From positions 83,836,497 through 83,900,496 of the forward strand of contig OW799234.1 of assembly GCA_941918925.1 (NCBI GenBank): a stretch of DNA of 64,000 nucleotides, in the 5' to 3' direction. Each line of letters opens with the position of its first letter. The stretch's first letter is position 1. Of this stretch, positions 11,165 to 22,838 are shown one piece after another. This stretch comes from Phyto melanocephala. Lineage: Eukaryota > Arthropoda > Insecta > Diptera > Rhinophoridae. A program made the translations under genes and the position numbers. Under the pieces are notes generated by a model that saw only the letters and a program-made list of their open reading frames with translations, was not told the DNA's origin and made no database searches.

Positions 11165-12060
11165 ATACTTGTCTGGTGGCCTTAAGCCTCAAAGGGTATG
11201 ATCTATACTCACTTGAATTTAAAATATTCTCCGCCTGGGGAAGTACATGTCCGTCAACCAGGCAGAAATGCTTAGTTTGCTTGTTGGACCAACTGCTGGA
11301 AAATCGAGTGCAGTGAAAGAGTATTCTTATTGTACTTGATTACCAATTGGTTATGGAACGCATGCGCAGAATGGATGTGAACTCCTGTTTGGTTCTTAAA
11401 TGTGCCAAAAGCTTAATAAGTATGCCTCTACAAATGAGGTGACGCTAATGTGTGTTAATGGACACGTGGGCATAGCTGGGAATGAGGCTCTGAAGTTACG
11501 TTCTGTAGACCAGAACACAAAATTGCTCTGGGTAGTGGTTTAGTACGGGCAAGCGTCTTTAAATGGGTAAACTCTATAAACTTGCCAAGGTGAATGAAGG
11601 GAAGTACTTGTAGGCAGGTCTGTAAGGTGCTTAAGGATCTCTATAGCAGGGCTGCTGTAAAGAAACTCGGTTTTAATTGGAGTACGATGAGCTGGATAAC
11701 TGCGTTGGTAACAAGACATGGAAATTTCAAATATCTCCTGAGAATAATGCAGGTCGATAATGATGATATATACTGCCAAGGTGGATAAAGGGAAGTACTT
11801 GTAGACAGGCCTGTAAGGTGGTCAAGTAGCTCTTTGGCAGGGCTGCTCTAAATAAACTCGGTTTTAATTTAAGTAGCTGAGCTGTATAACTGCGTTGATA
11901 ATACAACAGGACACGGAAATTTCAAATATCACCTGAGAAGGATGCAGGTCGAGGATGATGATATATGATGTATCCACATGTCAAAAACTAGCATGCAAAA
12001 GATTAAGGATTACGAGCAAGCACACATTAAGTGTGGATGTTATGGAGACCCTTAGTATGA
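11165..12060 (+). pseudogene. Decayed LINE 3' end with RNase H / C-terminal remnants
   Basis: Broken frames still show VNGHVGIAGNEA (the WxxGHxGxxGNExAD block of LINE RNase H) near 11455, then KWVNSINLPRWNEGKYL, then ITALVTRHGNFKYLLRIMQV followed by DNDDIYCR, the region preceding the CCHC-like C-terminus in I/LOA/R1-type non-LTR retrotransposons. Multiple stops and frameshifts. The part 11582-11967 is duplicated in tandem. Confidence 0.65.
11582..11967 (+). repeat. Tandem duplication (~190 bp x 2) of the LINE C-terminal segment
   Basis: Copy 1 at ~11582-11773 and copy 2 at ~11774-11967 share TGCCAAGGTG, GGGAAGTACTTGTAG, GCAGGGCTGCTSTAAA, CTCGGTTTTAATT and ATTTCAAATATC, with scattered differences. 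It is not part of a normal LINE. Confidence 0.8.
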
Positions 12061-12731
12061 GAATATGCTGGCGAAGACTGTTCGATGAAGATTGGTGACC
12101 AGTCGACAATGTGAAAACATTTTCCTATTGGTTCCCGCATAGTAGTGGTTTACTTCGATACTCTCCCTATATTCATTTGTATAAATATACCGAACCGAAA
12201 ATACAAGAAATACATTAGTGACTCTGTGTGGAAAAAAACGTTTGTCCCTTATTCGAAAGTGTCGGTCTTGTCTGTGGAAAAAATATTAGGGCTGAAAATC
12301 ACTTGCTAAAAATGTCACACAGACTAAGTCCTTAACAATATATTTGCTATAATTTTAATGACAATTTCATGCTACACAAATATTGAAAAATCATTTTCTT
12401 CAAGTTATCTCTTAAAGAATTGCAGTTAAATATTTGAGGAAACTTTTCGATACGCTACGTTCACATTTTGTTAAATTTGGTGTGATTTTCCTTACATCAA
12501 AAACCGTCAAAACATACAAGTTTTTGCGAACTATAAACCTACATGTGTAAACATGTGTAATAATGTAATGTTATGTAAACAGACCTTTAGCTAAAACGTA
12601 CAAATTCATATAAAACCGATATTACTGTTTGTGTGTGTGTATGTGTGTACTTTTTATTGTTACTTAAATAACACTTTACTTCTTGGCCCTAAATAAAACA
12701 ATAAAAATAATCAAAAAATGTTTATTATATA
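12061..12731. other. Unrecognised AT-rich stretch
   Basis: No gene or element end recognised. A short (GT)n run lies near 12628. Confidence 0.4.
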
Positions 12732-15159
12732 TTTTTATACCCGCCACCAAAAAAATGGTGGGGGTATATTCATTTTGTCATTCCGTTTGTAACACATCGA
12801 AATATCCATTTTAGACCCCATAAAGTATATATATTCTGAATCAGGGTTTGATTTGATGACGATCTAGCTATGTCCGTCCGTCTGTCCGTCTGTCCGTCTG
12901 TTGAAAGCACGATAGAGGTCGCACCGAAAAAGCTAGGAGGCTCAAATTTTGCCAGAATCTTTCTTATAGACAAGGTTTGTTTGGTATTGAAAATGGGCTA
13001 TATCGGAATATTAGGAAGTGAGTTATAGCTCGGAATGCAAGAGTAGGTCGAAAAAACCGTGTCCTACGAACATCGAATAAAATGGTATTTTGTCCAAATT
13101 GATTAACGTACAGTCATGAAACTTCGAATATATATTTCTCGAGTCAAAGCAATATCTCTCACCAAAAATTACCTAAATCTAATCATTAGGAAAGGAGTTA
13201 TCGATCAAAATGTACGAAAATTTATACCGCACAGTGTATTTTTCGGTATATTTAAAAACAAAAACGTCATAAAACCAAAAAAATTGGATGTACGACTCTG
13301 AAATTTTGCACACTTTGCTTTTTGGTGAAAGGCTTTTTTTTAACGGAAAATCAATGTGCCACGCCCACTTTTACGCCCACCTCCCATATAACGTTTTACC
13401 TAAAATTGATATAATTTCTCTATTAATAAAGATTTTGGAATTATAAAGGGCTATATTGAAACATCTAAAATGTACTCATTCGCAAAAATAACTTTGACAC
13501 GCCTACTATAACGCCTACTTTTCACGTTATCTACCGTTAATGAAATTTAAAAACTCATAAAACCGCCAAAATTAGAGGTATGATGATCAAATTTGCTACG
13601 TATATCCCCCTAGACAGTGTCATTATTGTACAAAAAAATTAAGGTGCCACGCCCACTTTTACGCCCACCTCCCATATAACGTTTTACCTAAAATTGATAT
13701 AATTTCTCTATTAATAAAGATTTTGGAATTATAAAGGGCTATATTGAAACATCTAAAATGTACTCATTCGCAAAAATAACTTTGACACGCCTACTATAAC
13801 GCCCACTTTTCACGTTATCTACCGTTAATGAAATTTAAAAGCTCATAAAACCGACAAAATTAGAGGTATGATGATCAAATTTGCTACGTATATCCCCCTA
13901 GGCAGTGTCATTATTGTACAAAAAAATTAAGGTGCCACGCCAACTTTTACGCCCACCTCCCATATAACGTTTTACCTAAAATTCATATAATTTCTCTATT
14001 AATAAAGATTTTGGAATAATAAAAGGCTATATTGAAACATCTAAAATGTACTCATTCGTAAAAATAACTTTAACACGCCTACTATAACGCCCACTAAAAC
14101 AGACAAAATTAGAGGTATCATAAAGGAAATTTGCTACATATATCCTTCTAATCAATGCAGTTGTTGTGCCAAAAAGTTTAGGTGACACGCCTACTATAAC
14201 GCCTACCTCCCATATAACGGGTTTTCTTAAATTCATGTAATTTCTCTATTGACAAAGTTTTTGGGAAAATAAAGGACTATATTGAAATATCTAAGTTGTA
14301 TTTATTAGCAGAAACTTTATTGACACGCCTACTTTAACGCCCACGTTCATTAAAAGACTACATTTACAAAAGCCTTTTAGTAGCATATCGAAGTTATCAA
14401 GGGTGGTTAAATTTTAAGGGCTGATGTTGAATTATTCAAATTATTTAGGAAATTATTATTATTTCTTTTTGTAATGATAATATTTGTACGGTTCAATTAT
14501 GTATTTAACAAAATATCGGCCAAATGCCCCCCCCCCCCCATCCTTGGCGCCACTCCTCTATCTGATGGTCCAAATTTTCAATGACAATGTTGATGCTCAA
14601 TTGTTGGGCACGATGATGAGTCGAGGTTGACTGCTCTTTTGCCACACTATCGAAAAAAACAACCATGCTTCCCATTCAACGAAATAAGAATGCATTCACA
14701 GATTTTTTAACATTTTATACAGACCTGTTTTGCAGAAATTTAAATATTTTTTACAATTTTCCCGATTGTGGATGAATTTGAATGATTATGTTGATCAAAA
14801 GAATTACGAAGTGCACAAAATGCATTTTGATTTAAACACCCATTTTCATAAAAAAAAACCTGAATAACTTTAAAGAGTTGCTCATTTGCGTATCTTTCTA
14901 CAGATCAAATTGAGTAAGTTTGAGATTGAGAAATGTCAAGTGAAATGCAGAAAACAAATTTAAAGACTAGGTGTAGTTCACCTTCAACATGGGCCCTAAA
15001 AAATTTAACCACCCTCTACAAAGAAAGTGATACATATTTTATTATAAAGATATTATTCAATAGCGATTAACAAAATAATAAATATTGTGCTTTAAATGTA
15101 CACAAAATTGGTGGTGGGTATAAAAGATTCGGCACAGCCGAATATAGTGCTCTTACTTG
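12732..15159 (+). mobile_element. DINE-1-like Helentron, type B (young copy B2)
   Basis: Complete ends: TTTTTATACCCGCCACC at the left; the ATTCGGC-ACA-GCCGAAT hairpin and CTCTTACTTG at the right. It has four ~290-bp CACGCC...CATATAACG modules (near 13358, 13646, 13934, 14186) against three in B1. It carries the family-C insertion at the same site as B1, so B1 and B2 descend from one insertion-bearing element. Non-coding. Confidence 0.88.
14399..15016 (-). mobile_element. Mariner-derived MITE (family C) inside DINE B2
   Basis: Same inverted-repeat ends and insertion position as 7328-7889, but ~55 bp longer. It retains a segment (GGTTCAATTATGTATTT...) and a 12-13 base C run at ~14527 that B1's copy lacks. 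The same HTH coding remnant is on the minus strand. Confidence 0.85.
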
Positions 15160-15558
15160 TTATATGATGAAACGATGTTGTTGTTGGTAAATTTTAGCAA
15201 ATAGCTTAAAGGACCATTATACAAACTGTATGTTTATATCAGCATTTATGTCTGCTTTCAAATGTATGTTTTTTGTGAAAACACTTAAAGGAAGAAAAAT
15301 TCAATATTTAAAATGCACATTCATATAAAAATGTTTACCAGTTCTAATAAAAATATCCTGGTATGTGACTGTAATTTAGAATTGTTAAGATGGTGGATAG
15401 CAACTTATGTTTATGATGTCTTCTATAATGTTTTATTGTAATAAGAAAATTTGTTGCGAAAATATTTCCTCCTTACAATTACTCAATATGGAAAAAACTT
15501 TTCTAGCTTTTTATTTTCCCAAGAAATTCTAATAGTCCTTCGTAAGATGAAATAAAAA
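15160..15558. other. AT-rich stretch, nothing recognised
   Basis: Spacer between two DINE elements. No coding or repeat signal recognised. Confidence 0.4.
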
Positions 15559-16020
15559 CAAGTAGAAGCCTTATTATCAGCCCTGCCGAATCTTCTAAGC
15601 CCTTCACGCAGTTTGTACCATGTTAGTATGTCCTATTGAAAATTGCTTCACTTTGTTGTTGGTTTACGTTAACGATAATTTGAGCTTTTAATTTAAATTT
15701 GTTTTCCAAAATTTTGTTTGCCCATAACTTTGTAGGTAAAAGATCCCTTGAATTTATAAATACGTGACAAACGTTTCAAAAAGTTCCATAGCAGCTTCAA
15801 AATCGAACTTTGTTTAAACACAAAATAGAGGCAATAGTGTTCTTTCGTGCTCTCATAAAAAAATTTTAATAGTAAAATAGACAGACTTAGCGAAATCAAT
15901 TTTTCGAACTATAAAGACTCAGATTATACTGCATAGGCTGGCAAATTAAGATTGTAAAAATTTCGAACGGAGTGACAAACTTGTATATACAATCCAACAT
16001 TTTAGTGTGAAGAGTATACA
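15559..16020 (-). mobile_element. DINE-1-like type-A remnant, inverted, beside the satellite
   Basis: On the minus strand the 5' end reads TTGTATACTCTTCACACT, then TTTGTCACTCCGTTCGAAAT. The 3' end reads TGCGTGAAGGGCTTAGAAGATTCGG and ends ...CTTCTACTTG at 15559. Both termini are recognisable though diverged. The 5' end lies 5 bp from the first AACAT unit. Confidence 0.65.
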
Positions 16021-16025
16021 AACTG

Positions 16026-17475
16026 AACATAACATAACATAACATAACATAACATAACATAACATAACATAACATAACATAACATAACATAACATAACAT
16101 AACATAACATAACATAACATAACATAACATAACATAACATAACATAACATAACATAACATAACATAACATAACATAACATAACATAACATAACATAACAT
16201 AACATAACATAACATAACATAACATAACATAACATAACATAACATAACATAACATAACATAACATAACATAACATAACATAACATAACATAACATAACAT
16301 AACATAACATAACATAACATAACATAACATAACATAACATAACATAACATAACATAACATAACATAACATAACATAACATAACATAACATAACATAACAT
16401 AACATAACATAACATAACATAACATAACATAACATAACATAACATAACATAACATAACATAACATAACATAACATAACATAACATAACATAACATAACAT
16501 AACATAACATAACATAACATAACATAACATAACATAACATAACATAACATAACATAACATAACATAACATAACATAACATAACATAACATAACATAACAT
16601 AACATAACATAACATAACATAACATAACATAACATAACATAACATAACATAACATAACATAACATAACATAACATAACATAACATAACATAACATAACAT
16701 AACATAACATAACATAACATAACATAACATAACATAACATAACATAACATAACATAACATAACATAACATAACATAACATAACATAACATAACATAACAT
16801 AACATAACATAACATAACATAACATAACATAACATAACATAACATAACATAACATAACATAACATAACATAACATAACATAACATAACATAACATAACAT
16901 AACATAACATAACATAACATAACATAACATAACATAACATAACATAACATAACATAACATAACATAACATAACATAACATAACATAACATAACATAACAT
17001 AACATAACATAACATAACATAACATAACATAACATAACATAACATAACATAACATAACATAACATAACATAACATAACATAACATAACATAACATAACAT
17101 AACATAACATAACATAACATAACATAACATAACATAACATAACATAACATAACATAACATAACATAACATAACATAACATAACATAACATAACATAACAT
17201 AACATAACATAACATAACATAACATAACATAACATAACATAACATAACATAACATAACATAACATAACATAACATAACATAACATAACATAACATAACAT
17301 AACATAACATAACATAACATAACATAACATAACATAACATAACATAACATAACATAACATAACATAACATAACATAACATAACATAACATAACATAACAT
17401 AACATAACATAACATAACATAACATAACATAACATAACATAACATAACATAACATAACATAACATAACATAACAT
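16026..17475. repeat. Perfect (AACAT)290 satellite block, 1450 bp
   Basis: Exactly 290 head-to-tail AACAT pentamers with no substitution or indel visible. Because 5 and 3 are coprime and ATGTT contains no in-frame stop in any phase, all three minus-strand frames stay open and encode the periodic peptide MLCYV. These ~490-520 residue products are translation artefacts. Simple AT-rich pentamer and decamer satellites are typical of fly heterochromatin. Confidence 0.98.
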
Positions 17476-20073
17476 AAAGATTAACATACTTACATACGAA
17501 TGTATTTCTAACTAATATTATTAATTAGATTAAAATTTTTTGTTAAAAACAAAAATAAAAATATAAAAGTTTTTAAAGAGTCCTTTATCAGATGGTCTTC
17601 TAGAAGACCCGTTTTTAAAAGCAACTGTGCAAGCACTTCCTCTAAATCCCAATGCGTGTTAAAAATAAATCAGTATGTAATCAGAACAGGAGTCCTTGTG
17701 TACGCTAAATGAGTCTAAATAAGACCTGCTTACGCCTAATTTTTACAGCTGTGAAAGTATTACCAACTGGCTGTATTTAAAACTATAAGATACACTAATC
17801 AATAAACTCTTAGTGTATTAACTGCATATGGTTTCATTGTTCACCAGTTTAACCCCGCCCTCATTTCTGACTACAACAATTTTTTTGATTAATTTTAAAT
17901 TAAATTTAAATATTCTTGTAAGCGAACATTAATTTATATATTTTTAAATTTAAATATATTTGTTAAAATTTTGTTTTAATCCTCCTTCTGTCGTGTTTGT
18001 TTATGCATATATTTCTCAACATCCTTTTAGTACTTTTTTTATATTTTCTTTTAGTGATACTTTAAATTTTTATATATTTTAACCCAGGTTTCGAGGTATC
18101 TTTAGTTTTTAAGCCAATTGGATTCGGGAAAACAAACAGAAAGACAGACAGACAATATTTTTTAAAAGTGATGCTCTGTTTTTGGATTCTTGACTACAAC
18201 TTTCGAACAAAATTTCGTGTATAAACACAATTATGATGTAATCCTTTTTGTCATTTTGAATCGCTTTGTAGATGTTAAAGCCAGGATCAAACTTTTCGCT
18301 TTTGATATACAAGAACTCATGCAGCAAAAAATACATTAAGAATAGAAGCAAAGCAAGCATAGGTTACAGGAAATAAATTTTGGAATTAAAAAAACATTTC
18401 AACGTCCACAATATCATAGTCCTTAATATGAATTTCAAGTTTTATATGATTGCGAAATGTCTTGAATGAATACCAGGAATATTCAATATTGTAACCCAAA
18501 TCCTAAATGGTTGGGTAACACAATGAGAAATCCTGCTTGCTACTAATGTCACCACATGTTTAGTAATTTTATGATTTTATTAAGCCTCAATCTTTTACAT
18601 TTTATTAAACCTGGGCTCTGTAAAGTCTTTAAAAAGAACATTTAAACCATAATTTTATTCGCAATAAAATTTGCAATTTTGTGTTGTTTAAATTCACTTT
18701 TTACATTTATTAAAGCGTAATTCATGAAAATTATGTTCTTGGTTGCAATTAAAGCATATTTTATACTTAATTTCTCAAACAACACACCATAACGATCATC
18801 GAGTTTTAAACAGATACAAAATACATTAATATGCAACATATTGAAAGACACGTAACGCTTTAAGAACAAATGTTAATAAGATTGCATGCCATCAAAGTCA
18901 ATGTAAAAACAAGGGAAGGAAATCTTAAATAAAGAAATCAAAATTCTTTCAAGTAATCTTACAAAGAAGGCAAATGAAATTCATAGCAAATTGTAGAAAA
19001 TAATAGAACTAGCTCTAATGAAAGTAATTAATCTGCTAATCTAACTGTTGGCCTACCTTCCCTATGCTTTCTTTAATATTTGCCAAGACATGCATCTGGT
19101 TATCTGCATGGCTTGACTTTGTTTGGTTTAAGTATAAATATGGTTGCCTTTCTATCTCTGGCTCAACACATAATTCATTTACATACAAGCCATTACAAAG
19201 CTGTGCATAAAACCAACTCATATTTTATCCTTCAGATACATACACCTACTTGTAGTCATAAGTTTTTCTCGCATATTCAACGCATAAATAAAACACATCC
19301 ATTAAAATTGTTGCTATAAATACGTTGAATCATTAATAATTACAACAAATGCAATTGACAAACACGAAGCGTAAAAAAAAAAAAAAATATCAACAGCTTG
19401 TGTCGAAGGAAAAACCATGAAGCATTACATATACACGCACATAACCATTAAAGAAAACATCACTCCTATACACACACACACACACCCACACAAATTGTGT
19501 AAATTGTTATCTGTATGTCAATATCATCGTTTACACTTATTCCGTTGCATATATTTAAGGGTATATTGATGTTTATTTAAGATAGTGTATATTTGCCGTA
19601 GAAAAAACAAAACCATCTGCCACTGAAACACATTCGTAAGTGTACAAATATTCACACATGTAAAAGAACTCTTTTTATATATAATTATTTTATAGATGCT
19701 CAAAGGATTCGCTAACACATGAAGAAGGTAATTTTGTAGGAATTATATTGTATCTTTCTTGTTCGTCTCGTACACACACTTAAACAATTTATTAATTATT
19801 ATATATTACTTATTTATATATTTATACTCAAACATATATGTACTTTTTTACTTACATTCATATGTGTGTGTTGTTAAGGAGCATTAAGTCCCACACATCT
19901 TTATATGTAGATATATTTACAAGTCAACAATCTGTTATATTTTTAAGTAGTTGTATTAGGGATGGGCAAACGAAAAATACATATCGATACTTTACTTCGC
20001 TTCAAACGGTATCGAAATATATTAATTTCGATTAAGTTAAAAGTATCGATTTTTTTATATAGTTAAATAAAGG
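17476..20073. other. AT-rich stretch with microsatellites, no gene recognised
   Basis: Short spurious frames only. An 83-codon minus-strand frame at 18109-18360 opens with a hydrophobic segment (LALLLFLMYFLL) but has no recognisable domain. It lies over a CAGACAGACAG run that may be an eroded DINE core. (CA)n at ~19470-19485. Confidence 0.4.
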
Positions 20074-21500
20074 GTGGTCCTACCAAAACTCACAACACTA
20101 ATTGTAAATAAAACAATACGTTTTCAGAGAATTATCTTAAAATTTCTTATTACGATATAAGGATTCATGACATTTATATCAGAAACAAAATATCAGCCAA
20201 ATGTTCACCATGTCTTCGATGGCATACTTCTTTTTGACGGTCATTATTTTCGAGGACACTGTGGTATATACCCAGCAAAAAAAATTGGAAGTAGTGCAAA
20301 GCAAATTACATTTTTAAGACCACTAAATCAATTGTGTAAAAGCATTCATTCTAAATGACTTCCTAAATATGAAATAATTTGTCCTTAATGATTTCCTTAA
20401 AAATGATCATGCGAAATATCTTAAACAATTCATGTAACAAAACAAATTCAACTCATGAAACATCTGATGCTTTTCATAAACTATGCATGAGTTCTTTGCA
20501 CTTATTATAATGGAATGCAGTTCATTAATATATTCATGTAAACACATGATCTCCAATGACACGCTTATGTTAAAATCATTAGTGTTTTCGCCTAAATTAA
20601 ATCACTTCGTCACCAGGTGGACCCCTGCAAATTCACTTTTTTGTCATAGATTTTTTTGCTGGGTAATTAAAGGTTTATTGTTGATAAGGTACAAAATTAT
20701 CTCATCTTTTATTTCTTGAATTCTTCTTGGTTTTTTGACGTATACTTTTTCCTTCAAATGCTCCAAAGAAAGAAGTTCAACGGTGTCTAGTCATATGATC
20801 GTGGCGGCCAGTTAATATCGCCACGATGTGAGATAACACGGCCATTGAATTTTTCGCTCAAAAGATACATTTTTTCGTTTTCTGTGTGGCAAATGGATGC
20901 ATAAGTTTTCAACAATCACTCGAAGATTCTTTTTTTTATCCAAATGCGCCAATGCCACTGAGATAAAAGTGTATCTCGCCACTAAAGATGATTCTCTTTG
21001 TAAAGTCGCTATTTACTTCTGTCTGCTCAACCAACCATTCGGCGTATTGACGGCATTTTCAATGGTCAGTAGGATTTAGCTCTTGAGTCAATTGAATCTT
21101 GCTTGCGTGTAAATTCAAATCTTTAATCAAAATTTGCATCAGTAATGTTTGTAAGATGTTACATTTTTGGGCACAAATGACAAGTTAAGGTTGATGTCTC
21201 TTCTGCCACACTATCGCGAACATCACCAATATTTTCCATAGAACGAAAACAGTGCTAGTTTGTTAAAATTAGAACACAATTATCCCAATCGTAGACATAT
21301 TTGGTTGATTTTTTTAACCAAAAAAATTACGAAATGCATTTTGATTTGAACACCAACGTTCGTAAAAGGCTTCAATAATCTTAACGCGCTGCTCAATTCT
21401 GTAGCCCTCAATGGTTAAATTTGTCAAGCACTGAAACAAGGAAATGTCAATAAAAGTTGTCCAAAAAACTTGACGTTAAAGTGCGACTTAAAATTACCAT
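20074..21500 (-). pseudogene. Heavily decayed Tc1/mariner-type transposon
   Basis: Minus-strand INWPPRS lies at ~20815-20795, followed by a DxTPL-like context that holds the third catalytic Asp in this transposase group. N-terminal HTH remnants (collinear with family C) lie at ~21160-21470. The left tip AAAGGGTGGTCC and right tip ...TTAAAATTACCAT are plausible eroded inverted repeats. No open frame survives. The left third (20100-20760) is unassigned. Confidence 0.55.
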
Positions 21501-22110
21501 GATGCATTATGGTTGGACCATACTTTATTATCCCGGTATTTCTCTGATATATCCTCTATTTAATATGATCGTTCGTGAAGTGACTTCTGTAGTTGGCTGC
21601 TGCCAGATTAACTGCGGAGGCAACTTTCACGAAAATTACCTACTTAAGGACGACTTCTGAATTAATATCAAATCAGGTTTTCTTTATTAAAAACTTTCTC
21701 TTTCTGATGCTGAGCAAACTTCAGGGGACCCTTGGCATCTGTGTTATTGTTCGCGGATTATGCTTATGGCATGTAACACAATAATTCGCAGTTGAAAATA
21801 AGTTATTTCAAAATAATGTTTTGTCCTAATATTTCAAGCTTAAGATCAGTTTCTTTATTAGCAAAAAAAAAAGTGTTTTATTATATTTCAATATTTTTTT
21901 ACCGAAGAAAAGACTTCTTTCCTAAAAGGATAACCAATGTAGAAGCGAAATATTTGATCAAGTATAATAAAATAATTTTTTATAAAAAATATGTATCAAG
22001 CTTAAAAAATTTGGACAACAAATTGATTAAATAAAGAACGGAGAAATTTTTTAAACTAGATTGAAATTTTTGTCACAGACAAGTAATACTGTTATTCTAA
22101 AAAATGCTTG
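21501..22110. other. AT-rich stretch, nothing recognised
   Basis: Only short overlapping frames without domain signal. Confidence 0.4.
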
Positions 22111-22838
22111 GCTCGTTAACGTGGTAGTTCGCTGCACGCAAACGGTCAAGTGGATTCTGTATGACTCCGTTTTGACAGACCCCCATCACTCGTCAGCTCT
22201 TATGTGTCCCAGAATAAATCCAAAAGTAAGGGTACTAGATCCACCCCGTGGCCGTGAGGTATCTTAGTAGATAATTCAGCCCAACTTCAGATATCGCAGA
22301 AAAGCCATCCAGTACATGTTCACCTAGAAATCTGTGTCTCTTAGCCGCCAGTGAAAGACATTCGCAGAGAAGGTAAAAAACCGATCCCTCCTTCTCTCTA
22401 TTCCAACAGCTGCGACAATGGTCATTCGATGGGAGGCCGAATCGACTTGCATGTTTGCCGAACATCCAGTGACCCGTCAATTCCGCCAGCAACCTCGATA
22501 TGTCCCTCCGACTTCGACTAATAAGTTGCAATGTACGTCGTGCATCAAAAGAGGGCCACGTAAGCCGTGCCACCTTACACGTGCTCAGCCCACGCCACCT
22601 GTCATCGGCCTTCCGTAAAAAGTGTCTAGAGATTTTGCTTTTAATAGTCCCCAACGGGATTGCAAGTGCACTTAAGTTAGAGAAATTTAAAGCAGATCCT
22701 CTCTTGGCTAGCTCATCAGCACGCTCGTTACCATAGTGGCCCTTATGCGCAGAAATCCAAACTAGAGTAACGTCAGCCCATTGACCAAGCCTTGACAGTT
22801 CCTGTCTACATTGGCCAGAGTTCCAGTAAATCTGGAAT
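22111..22838 (-). pseudogene. 5'-truncated I/LOA/R1-type LINE: RNase H domain and C-terminus
   Basis: The minus strand is open without stops from ~22838 to the stop at 22235 (~200 codons). It contains WISAHKGHYGNERADELA (RNase H motif with GNExADELA), then a C-terminal region with LTGHWMFGKHASRFGL and CRSC...FYLLCECLSL, the Cys/His-containing tail of RNase H-bearing non-LTR retrotransposons. It ends ...TATGWI, probably the natural C-terminus, with ~125 bp of 3' UTR. The start is truncated inside RNase H, and reverse transcriptase is absent. Base composition is much richer in G/C than its surroundings, suggesting a recent arrival. Confidence 0.85.

Noticed and set aside
15896..17487. Three ~490-520 residue minus-strand proteins made of MLCYV repeats
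   Set aside because: They are translations of the AACAT satellite in its three phases; no promoter, codon structure or domain supports a gene.
18109..18360. 83-codon minus-strand frame with a hydrophobic N-terminus
   Set aside because: No domain, no neighbours and A/T-rich context; it also overlaps a CAGACAGACAG run that looks like an eroded repeat core.
19955..20075. TAGGGATGGGCAAACGA sequence like a hAT end with TATCGATA motifs
   Set aside because: No matching inverted partner or 8-bp duplication found.
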